From DATKCJ01 sp035513275 (lineage in GTDB: Bacteria > Verrucomicrobiota > Verrucomicrobiia > Opitutales > Opitutaceae): DNA of 8,532 nt. Positions 1 to 4,766 of this stretch are shown in pieces. Both the position numbers and the translations under genes were made by a program. The DNA lies in assembly GCA_035513275.1 (NCBI GenBank), contig DATKCJ010000213.1, positions 1-8,532 of the forward strand. Reading direction: 5' to 3'. The first letter of the stretch is position 1. Each line of letters begins with the position of its first letter. Under the pieces are notes generated by a model, which did no database searches, had not been told where the DNA came from, and saw only the letters and a list, made by a program, of their open reading frames with translations.

Positions 1-458
1 GTGCGGTGTTCCCACGGGCCCGCGGGGTCCGTGGCGATGAACAACTGCAGGCCGTGATTGTTGGTGTTGGAGAAGACATAGAACTTGCCGTCGTTAAAAC
101 GAAGGCACGGCGCCCAGATGCCCTGGCCGTAGATCTCCTTGCCGTCGTCGAGATTGAATCCCGGCCCGAGATCGAGCCGCGGGGCGGCGTAGCTCAGGAA
201 TTTCCAGTTCACGAGATCCTTGGAGTGAAGGATCACGACTCCGGGCATCGAATGCATCGTCGTGCCGGCGAGGTAGAAGTCCTCGCCGACGCGGATCAAG
301 TCGGGATCCGAAAACTCGTCATAGAAGAGCGGGTTCGTGTAGGTGCCGTTGCCGTTGTCGGCGGTCCATGAGGCGGCAGGTGCGGCGGAAACAAACGCGG
401 CGGTGCTGAGGGCGAGAATGCCCGGGACGAGCAAGAGGAAGTGTTTGAAGGATCGCAT
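1..458 (-). CDS. GH43-family glycoside hydrolase, N-terminal part (cut by window edge)
   Basis: This is the first 152 codons of a secreted GH43 enzyme (beta-xylosidase / alpha-L-arabinofuranosidase type) that runs off the left edge. Residues 1-25 form a signal peptide with a basic n-region (MRSFKH) and a hydrophobic core ending in an Ala-rich stretch. The first blade of the five-bladed propeller follows: NGTYTNPLFYDEFSDPDLIR at 38-56, with the probable catalytic base Asp in SDPD at about residue 51, then GEDFYLAGTTMHSMPG, HSKDLVNW and GQGIWAPCLR. The catalytic Glu lies beyond the window. The start is ambiguous because an in-frame ATG at 470 adds four residues (MKGV). I chose 458 because it gives a normal signal peptide and follows an AAGGAG, although that motif is only 2 nt away. 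It is downstream of the DUF1080 gene across a 157-nt repeat-bearing gap. Family assignment is firm; subfamily and exact substrate are not. Confidence 0.88.
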   Translation of the reverse strand, partial: MRSFKHFLLLVPGILALSTAAFVSAAPAASWTADNGNGTYTNPLFYDEFSDPDLIRVGEDFYLAGTTMHSMPGVVILHSKDLVNWKFLSYAAPRLDLGPGFNLDDGKEIYGQGIWAPCLRFNDGKFYVFSNTNNHGLQLFIATDPAGPWEHR

Positions 459-472
459 GACTCCTTTCATGC
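455..472 (-). promoter_or_regulatory. Small palindrome over the GH43 start with AAGGAG in its loop
   Basis: On the minus strand the sequence reads GCATGA-AAGGAG-TCATGC, a 6-bp inverted repeat whose six-base loop is a consensus Shine-Dalgarno sequence. Each arm contains one of the two in-frame ATG codons (470 and 458). AAGGAG is 2 nt from ATG-458, too close for efficient standard initiation. It is the only strong Shine-Dalgarno match seen near any start in the window. Whether the hairpin forms or regulates anything is inference. Confidence 0.4.
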
Positions 473-615
473 GCAACGAAGTGCACTTATTGAGACTTAC
501 AGATTGAAGTTATCTTTGCTTGTCATTGCGAGTCGCGCAGCGACGAAGCAATCCAACTGGATCTCCACGGTGCGCGGTGCGCACCTAGCGATGACAACGT
601 GTTTTCCGACAAGAC
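459..615. other. Intergenic gap with a repeat element and an AT-rich leader
   Basis: The gap between the DUF1080 stop and the GH43 start contains a cruciform repeat (521-597) and, nearer the GH43 gene, a relatively AT-rich stretch (about 480-520). That stretch is the likeliest place for a promoter, but I cannot pick a convincing -35/-10 pair. No gene is visible; the short plus-strand reading frame across it has no coding character. Confidence 0.5.
521..597 (+). repeat. Cruciform MITE/REP-like intergenic element, copy A
   Basis: A 77-bp element with inverted ends: TGTCATTGCGAG at the left, and TAGCGATGACAA at the right, which reads back as TTGTCATCGCTA. Inside are three hairpins: GTCGC/GCGAC (532-536 with 540-544), ATCCA/TGGAT (551-555 with 558-562) and GGTGCGC/GCGCACC (569-575 with 579-585). 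The core GACGAAGCAATCCA separates the first from the second. A diverged copy lies inverted at 4654-4741 with the same ends and core. There is no open reading frame, so any mobility would need an enzyme supplied elsewhere. Confidence 0.8.
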
Positions 616-1365
616 TCATGGCAGCCGCGTGACGCGCACGTTGCGGTAGGTGAGTTCTGCGCCTTCGGCCTGCAGCGCAATCCGTCCGCGGGTGAGCAGG
701 GATCCGTCCTTCTCGAAGGCCTTCTCGAAGGCATTCACCAGTTTGCCGTTGAGGAAATATTTCCCGGCGCCGTTCTGCAACTCGACGCGAATCGTGTTCC
801 AGCCGGGCAGCTCCACGGCATCGGCGTCGCGGCGGTTGATTCCGGTGAAGTCCTGGGTCTGGCCGAGGGTCTGCGGTTCGCCTTTCGGGTCGAAAGATTT
901 CGATTCGTCCAACCGGACGCTAACCATCGAGTAGATCGACCAAATATCTCCCGAATCGGTTTCCTGGATCTGGCACTCGACGCACGGCGGCCAGACTTGT
1001 TCGGGCTTGCGCACGAAGAACAACAACCCGGCATCACGCTTCAGGGTGGCGCGCGGGGCAAACCGGCGTTCGCCCCATTTGTATTCCAGCTCGATCACGC
1101 AGTTCTCGTAATCGTCGGCGGTGACGAGCATCGCGAAGGGAGCGGCATCGTGCTTCCAGTCGTGGTAAACGCGGATCTCGTCGTCCTCGAGTTGGAAGAT
1201 GTTTTCGAGCTCAGTCGCGGAGTAGTCCCGCGCCTTGTCTTCGAAGGAACGGCTGAACTTCGCGCCGTCGCCGTCGGCGGGGAACAGTTTGACGGGTTCG
1301 TCGGCGAGTGCGGCCGGAGCGGCAAGCAGGGTGGCGGCGGTGAGGATGGAGAGGATGGTTTTCAT
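616..1365 (-). CDS. Secreted DUF1080 (3-keto-disaccharide hydrolase / LamG-like) protein
   Basis: A complete 249-residue protein. Residues 1-21 are a signal peptide (MKTILSILTAATLLAAPAAL, then A before DEPVKLF). The rest is a single jelly-roll domain of the DUF1080 type (Pfam PF06439, now named 3-keto-disaccharide hydrolase), recognised from ELEYKWGERRFAPRATLKRD, GLLFFVRKPEQVWPPCVECQIQ, the W-N-T-I-R-V-E strand, and the closing GKYFLNGKLVN...GRIALQAEGAELTYRNVRV pattern. The family acts on 3-keto sugars or binds carbohydrate; which applies here is unknown. The start ATG follows a pyrimidine-rich leader with no Shine-Dalgarno sequence. It sits between two GH43 genes, consistent with a periplasmic or exported role in glycan breakdown, and is separated from the upstream GH43 gene by 309 nt of repeat-rich DNA. 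Family assignment is confident; the reaction is not. Confidence 0.87.
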   Translation of the reverse strand: MKTILSILTAATLLAAPAALADEPVKLFPADGDGAKFSRSFEDKARDYSATELENIFQLEDDEIRVYHDWKHDAAPFAMLVTADDYENCVIELEYKWGERRFAPRATLKRDAGLLFFVRKPEQVWPPCVECQIQETDSGDIWSIYSMVSVRLDESKSFDPKGEPQTLGQTQDFTGINRRDADAVELPGWNTIRVELQNGAGKYFLNGKLVNAFEKAFEKDGSLLTRGRIALQAEGAELTYRNVRVTRLP

Positions 1366-1391
1366 GGGCGGAAGGGAGACGGGGAGTTGGG
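1366..1391 (-). promoter_or_regulatory. Pyrimidine-rich leader before the DUF1080 start
   Basis: Of the 26 bases upstream of this ATG on the coding strand, 22 are pyrimidines, ending CTCCCTTCCGCCC. No Shine-Dalgarno sequence is present. Here the tract lies in a true intergenic region, so it is not imposed by an upstream coding sequence. Confidence 0.4.
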
Positions 1392-1443
1392 TGTGGTGGA
1401 AAAGTGCCTGCTGAGGCAGATGAAATCAAAGGGGTTGGGAGTT

Positions 1444-1588
1444 TTGAAACCGCTGATCTGCGCTAATCTCCGCTAATTGAATCCGAGAGGGCACACCACA
1501 CGCTCGCGCCTCGCCGATTAGGCGAGGCTCGCACGTGCTCAACGAACTTCTGACTCTGAAGCCATTAGTGTAGATTAGCGGTTCAAAG
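1444..1588. repeat. Inverted array of a 10-bp unit flanking a central hairpin
   Basis: The left arm ACCGCTGATCTGCGCTAAT (1449-1467) matches the reverse complement of 1564-1582 at 16 of 19 positions, and all three differences are G/A transitions. The left arm is itself three 10-bp near-repeats: CGCTGATCTG, CGCTAATCTC and CGCTAATTGA (1451-1480). Between the arms lies the perfect hairpin GCCTCGCC-GATTA-GGCGAGGC (1508-1528). No T-run follows it in either direction, so it is not a standard terminator. It looks like a genome-interspersed palindromic repeat, but only one copy is visible here. Confidence 0.65.
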
Positions 1589-1674
1589 CCGCTGGTGAAA
1601 GAACGCGCACATCCGAACAGGAAGTATACCGATAATGGCACAGGAGTGTGGTGCAATTGCGGACGCCGGTCGTC

Positions 1675-2787
1675 TCACTTGAGATCGATGTCGACTTTCC
1701 AGTGCGCGGCGACTGCGCGCAGCTCTTCGGGTGTGAGATGGATGACAGCGCCATGTTTCGGGCGCTCGAAATTCGTGCCCTTTATGACGCCTTCGTTGAA
1801 GCGGCCGAGGTGGCGCCAGGTGACGAAGTTCTCGGTTTCGCTGAAGCCCGTGTTGTTCGGCCGTGCGCCATAAACGTCATACATCAACACGTAGGTGTCG
1901 GTGCCGAGCCGCTTGAAGATGTTCGGCGCCTCGGTCGGAACTGTCTCCGGATCGATGCGCTCCGGTGTGACCGTGTAGCCGTCAGCGAGCCGGTCGGACG
2001 ATGCGTAGCGAATCTTGGCGCCTCCAACGTAGAACATGTGCCACTTGCCGTCGACAAGCGTGAGGTCGGCGTCGATGCCGCCGATCTCCGGGATCATCAT
2101 CGGCGTCGTCTCGAGTTTCGTGAAGGCCTCGTCGGCGTGCGCCCAGTAGATGTTGGCGTTCTTGTTGCCGTAGCGAATCGTGAAATAGACGACCATCTTT
2201 TCGGCGACAGGATCCCAGGTCGTCTGCGGCGCCCACGAGCAGTCGATATCGCCGAGCTCCGGGAAGGCGAGGTCGACTCGGAAATCGGAGTGCGTCCAGT
2301 GGATGAGATCCCACGACTTCATCAGCACGAGCGCGCGGTTGTTTCCCCAGCCGTATGGTTCCTCGGGCCGCTGCCAGCGCGTTTCGCGATGCCCGGCGCG
2401 GTCTCCGAAAATGTGAAGGTCGGTCATTGCGAGGTAGAACGCGCCGTCCGGTCCGCGAGCGATGTGCGGATCGCGCACTCCCTTCTGCTCGGCGAGCGTT
2501 GCGCCGTCGAAGACGGGATCGCCGCTGTTCAAATCGGTGAACGTGTAGCCGTCGCGACTGATCGCGAAATACGCCGAGTGTGTCTGATCCTTGAAATAGA
2601 CCATCAAATAGCCGCCCATGTCCTTCTCCGTCCGCGGTCCGGCCGAGGTGGGTTTTTCAAGCGACGGCACGATGACAGTGCCGGTAGGACGACGCGGAGA
2701 GGGAGACGACGGTGTGAAAGGCGCTTGCGCCGACCCGACTGCGGGAGCGAGGAATAGACAAAGAACGGCCAAGCCGTATCCATGCAG
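1675..2787 (-). CDS. GH43-family glycoside hydrolase (start uncertain)
   Basis: A secreted GH43 enzyme of about 370 residues, probably an arabinosidase or xylosidase. A signal-peptide core (GLAVLCLFLAPAVGSAQA, residues 5-22) precedes a Pro-rich linker and one five-bladed propeller. Likely catalytic residues, numbered from a CTG at 2787, are Asp106 in GVRDPHIARGPDGAFYLA, Asp239 in GGIDADLTLVDGKWHMFY and Glu286 in PTEAPNIFKR. Other family marks are YGWGNNRALVLMKSWDLIHW and NFERPKHGAVIHLT near the C-terminus. No ATG, GTG or TTG lies just upstream of the signal peptide in frame. CTG-2787 gives the shortest sensible protein, TTG-2772 removes the n-region, and GTG-2910 and ATG-2967 fall inside repeat DNA and would add an Arg-rich tail. 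An out-of-frame ATG at 2783 would join if one G had been lost. The family is firm; the 5' end is not. Confidence 0.85.
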   Translation of the reverse strand: MHGYGLAVLCLFLAPAVGSAQAPFTPSSPSPRRPTGTVIVPSLEKPTSAGPRTEKDMGGYLMVYFKDQTHSAYFAISRDGYTFTDLNSGDPVFDGATLAEQKGVRDPHIARGPDGAFYLAMTDLHIFGDRAGHRETRWQRPEEPYGWGNNRALVLMKSWDLIHWTHSDFRVDLAFPELGDIDCSWAPQTTWDPVAEKMVVYFTIRYGNKNANIYWAHADEAFTKLETTPMMIPEIGGIDADLTLVDGKWHMFYVGGAKIRYASSDRLADGYTVTPERIDPETVPTEAPNIFKRLGTDTYVLMYDVYGARPNNTGFSETENFVTWRHLGRFNEGVIKGTNFERPKHGAVIHLTPEELRAVAAHWKVDIDLK

Positions 2788-2866
2788 TCGAAAGCGGGTT
2801 CTCGACGAAGCTGCCGAGCGGAAAAACCGCGGCTGCGGTGCGGTTGGAGCCGGAAGAAACTCCGTC

Positions 2867-2922
2867 GTAGCCCTGCGCGTGAGCGCAGGGATCCGGATCC
2901 CGCCGCTCACGCGGCGGGCTAC
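2867..2922. repeat. Head-to-head REP pair (BIME-like) with GTAG feet
   Basis: A 56-bp near-perfect palindrome centred on GGATCCGGATCC. Each half is GTAG followed by a stem-loop: CCCTGCGC-GTGA-GCGCAGGG on the plus strand (2871-2890), and CCCGCCGC-GTGA-GCGGCGGG on the minus strand, read from 2922 inward. The arms agree at 24 of 28 positions, and the four differences fall in two base pairs that are both preserved by compensating changes. A GTAG tetranucleotide at the foot of a hairpin is the known signature of REP sequences recognised by RAYT (TnpA-REP) transposases. Confidence 0.75.
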
Positions 2923-2941
2923 AATCGGAGAAGTTTCGCGG

Positions 2942-3003
2942 GAGGTAACGAGGCAGTTTAGCCGCATCCACGCGTCTGCCCGCCTCGTTACCTCGGCGGC
3001 TAC
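2942..3003. repeat. Inverted repeat GAGGTAACGAGGC, second REP-like unit
   Basis: GAGGTAACGAGGC at 2942-2954 is exactly repeated in inverse at 2982-2994, with a 27-nt spacer. On the minus strand the right-hand copy is preceded by GTAG (3003-3000) and CCGCC and followed by GGCGG, making a GTAG-footed hairpin of a different sequence class from the neighbouring REP pair. The left copy is less regular. Two GTAG-footed structures within 140 bp suggest a composite repeat cluster. Confidence 0.6.
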
Positions 3004-3050
3004 GTTTGACTGCATCGTTACGGCTAAGGCGGGTTTCATGTGAATCGGAG

Positions 3051-4610
3051 TTACTTCGCCCAGGCCACGCCTTCGGGAGTGCGCCGCCACGCAAAATAGG
3101 CGTCGAGCACTTCGAGCGAGTCGGCGCTGGGCACAGACCCGACGGTCGCCTCGTTGTGAAAATACATCACGTTCCGGTCGTTCGTTGTGAACTCCGGCCA
3201 CTTGGGAACACCGGGGCCGTTGGGGTTGCCGTGTTTTGCGAAGTTCGCCCAATAGGTCGACACGGTCTCGGAAATGGCGCGATCCCCCGGCGTGAGTTTT
3301 GGATCCTCGGGATTCAATGTCTGGAAAACGTAGGGCACGTCCACGCCGTGCGGCATGCCGTGATCGGCCGCGGGTGAGTCGGCGGGACGCTCTGGATGCT
3401 GGTCGAAGTAGTAATAGAACACCTTCGATTTGCCGGTGCGCGCCTGAAGCGTAGCCCAGGCCCACGTCTGCCAGCCGAAGGCGGCGTCGCGTGCAAGATC
3501 GCGTGCGGTCTTCTGCACGCCGGTTTCACCAACGGGGTAGGCCTGGAGAAGTTTTTCTGCGAAGGGTCCGTAGCGCTTCTTCGTGTTTTCGATGTATTCC
3601 TCAGGCGTCTTCTCGCGCGAGAAACTCAGGCCCTCGTCGGAGTTGTAGCCGACGAGGATGTCGACGTCGTTGTAGCGTCCCGCCTCGTAGAGTTTGTGCT
3701 GGTCGTCGGGGATCACCCAGCCGTCGACGATCGGCCATGCGGCGCCGCTGCCAAAGCCGCTGGGAATTTTGTCGGGCGTGAGCTTGCGGAGTTCCGCGAT
3801 CGACGAGGCACCGGCCTTGGTCGCAAACGCGACACCGAGTTTCTCCGCGTCGCCGAGCCGCCGCATGTTTTCTCCTGGATACGTGGTGGGGCGCGACGGT
3901 CCGAACGAGCCGCCGCTCTGTGAAATGGCGCCGTAGAAGAGACCTTTCGCCTGCGGTGAGGCGCAGAGCATGCTGACGGCGATGCCGCCGGCGGATTCGC
4001 CGAAGATGGTGACCTTGTCCGGATCGCCGCCGAAGGCTGCGATGTTTTTCTTCACCCACTGAAGCCCCGCGATCTGATCGAGCAGGCCGTAATTTCCGGA
4101 GACGCCGTGCGGCGACTCGGCGCTGAGCTCAGGATGCGCGAGAAAACCGAACGGACCGACGCGGTAGTTGATCGTCACGAGCACGACGCCTTTGCGCGCG
4201 AGGTGCTCGCCGTTGTGAACCGGCGTGGAGTTGGAGCCGAAGGAGAATCCGCCGCCGTAGATCCACACGAGCACGGGCACCTTCGCGTCCGCGGACTTCG
4301 CGGGCGTCCAGATATTCAAATACAGGCAGTCCTCGCTCAAGTTTCCCTTGCCGTCGCCCTGATACGGGTCCGGCCCGAATGCCGTGGTCTCGCGCACGCC
4401 TTCCCACTTCGCAGCGGGCTGCGGGGCTTTCCATCGGAGATCGCCGACGGGTGGCGCGGCGAAGGGGATGCCCTTGTAGACGGTGAGGTCGTTTTCGACG
4501 ACGCCTTGCACGAGGCCGTGCTCGGTCGCGACGGGCGCGGAAGACTGGGCCAAACCTGCCGCGACGGGCAGGATCGCAAGAAGCAACACGGAAGCGATTT
4601 TGAGTTTCAT
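3051..4610 (-). CDS. Type-B carboxylesterase (PnbA/alpha-beta hydrolase family), secreted
   Basis: A complete 519-residue protein, the usual length for bacterial type-B carboxylesterases. Residues 1-22 are a signal peptide (MKLKIASVLLLAILPVAAGL, then AQ). The alpha/beta-hydrolase fold shows its standard marks: TVYKGIPFAAPPVGDLRW (43-60), EDCLYLNIWTP (93-103), the oxyanion-hole loop YGGGF (118-122), the nucleophile elbow FGESAGG with Ser206, the acid in NSDEGLSF (Glu326) and the catalytic His421 in MPHGVDVPYVF. The triad is therefore intact. The family hydrolyses carboxylic esters, and in this setting acetyl or aromatic esters on polysaccharide side chains are likely, by context only. The ATG follows a pyrimidine-rich leader (CCCCTCCATTCTC), not a Shine-Dalgarno sequence. 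A 156-nt repeat-bearing gap separates it from the upstream CE1-like esterase gene. Confidence 0.92.
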   Translation of the reverse strand: MKLKIASVLLLAILPVAAGLAQSSAPVATEHGLVQGVVENDLTVYKGIPFAAPPVGDLRWKAPQPAAKWEGVRETTAFGPDPYQGDGKGNLSEDCLYLNIWTPAKSADAKVPVLVWIYGGGFSFGSNSTPVHNGEHLARKGVVLVTINYRVGPFGFLAHPELSAESPHGVSGNYGLLDQIAGLQWVKKNIAAFGGDPDKVTIFGESAGGIAVSMLCASPQAKGLFYGAISQSGGSFGPSRPTTYPGENMRRLGDAEKLGVAFATKAGASSIAELRKLTPDKIPSGFGSGAAWPIVDGWVIPDDQHKLYEAGRYNDVDILVGYNSDEGLSFSREKTPEEYIENTKKRYGPFAEKLLQAYPVGETGVQKTARDLARDAAFGWQTWAWATLQARTGKSKVFYYYFDQHPERPADSPAADHGMPHGVDVPYVFQTLNPEDPKLTPGDRAISETVSTYWANFAKHGNPNGPGVPKWPEFTTNDRNVMYFHNEATVGSVPSADSLEVLDAYFAWRRTPEGVAWAK

Positions 4611-4623
4611 GAGAATGGAGGGG
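4611..4623 (-). promoter_or_regulatory. Pyrimidine-rich leader before the carboxylesterase start
   Basis: The coding strand reads CCCCTCCATTCTC directly before ATG, 12 of 13 pyrimidines, again with CCTCC and no Shine-Dalgarno sequence. Confidence 0.4.
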
Positions 4624-4653
4624 TTTTACCAGCAGCCCGTAGCGATCATACGA

Positions 4654-4741
4654 TTGTCATCGCGAGGCGCGCTGCGCGCCGCGGCGATCCATTCGGATGG
4701 ATTGCTTCGTCGTCCGCCAAGGCGGACTCCTCGCAATGACA
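4654..4741 (-). repeat. Cruciform MITE/REP-like intergenic element, copy B
   Basis: An 88-bp copy of the element at 521-597, in the opposite orientation. On the minus strand it begins TGTCATTGCGAG, carries the core GACGAAGCAATCCA and ends CGCGATGACAA. It has three hairpins in the same order as copy A: GTCCGCC/GGCGGAC (4712-4718 with 4721-4727, 7 bp), ATCCAT/ATGGAT (4687-4692 with 4697-4702) and GGCGCG/CGCGCC (4666-4671 with 4675-4680). The stems differ from copy A in sequence and length but all remain paired, which suggests the fold is what is kept. Confidence 0.8.
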
Positions 4742-4766
4742 GTTTAAAACTCACGGGACGTTGATG

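Larger units (their letters stand above)
1366..1674. other. 309-nt intergenic region, repeat-bearing, no gene
   Basis: From the DUF1080 start outward this holds a 26-nt pyrimidine-rich leader (1366-1391 read on the minus strand), a weak hairpin TGCCT-GCTG-AGGCA at 1405-1418, the inverted decamer-repeat element (1444-1588) and about 85 nt of unremarkable sequence next to the GH43 stop. A 76-codon minus-strand frame covers it but lies across the repeat, has no recognisable domain and was not called. I see no poly-T terminator and no clear promoter. Confidence 0.6.
2788..3050. other. 263-nt intergenic region filled with palindromic repeats
   Basis: The gap between the carboxylesterase stop and the GH43 start holds a REP pair (2867-2922) and a second inverted repeat (2942-3003). 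The GH43 frame stays open through it by chance, because the repeats are GC-rich. I see no independent gene, no poly-T terminator for the carboxylesterase and no clear promoter for the GH43 gene. Confidence 0.6.
4611..4766. other. Intergenic gap carrying repeat copy B
   Basis: The gap lies between the CE1-like esterase stop and the carboxylesterase start. More than half of it is the cruciform repeat at 4654-4741. The rest is the short pyrimidine-rich carboxylesterase leader and 25 nt after the upstream stop. No gene or terminator with a T-run is seen. Confidence 0.55.

Noticed and set aside
521..597. Possible tRNA gene because of the cloverleaf-like fold
   Set aside because: No T-loop (GTTCRANNC) or anticodon-arm layout is present, and the diverged copy at 4654-4741 has different stem lengths.
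1508..1528. Strong hairpin downstream of the GH43 stop as an intrinsic terminator
   Set aside because: No T-run follows on the minus strand, and it is the centre of a larger inverted repeat.
1426..1656. A 76-codon minus-strand frame in the gap between GH43 and DUF1080
   Set aside because: It is translated across the inverted decamer repeat and hairpin, with no family resemblance and no support for a start.
1648..2757. A 369-codon open frame on the plus strand opposite the GH43 gene
   Set aside because: It is the antisense shadow of a GC-rich gene: no domain, Arg/Val/Asp-rich composition typical of reverse frames, and the minus frame has clear GH43 motifs.
2942..2994. Possible CRISPR or tandem direct repeat
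   Set aside because: The repeats are inverted, only two units are present and no regular spacers exist.
2657..3094. A 145-codon minus-strand frame overlapping the REP cluster
   Set aside because: Arg-rich and out of frame with GH43; it runs through repeats and stops inside the GH43 coding region.
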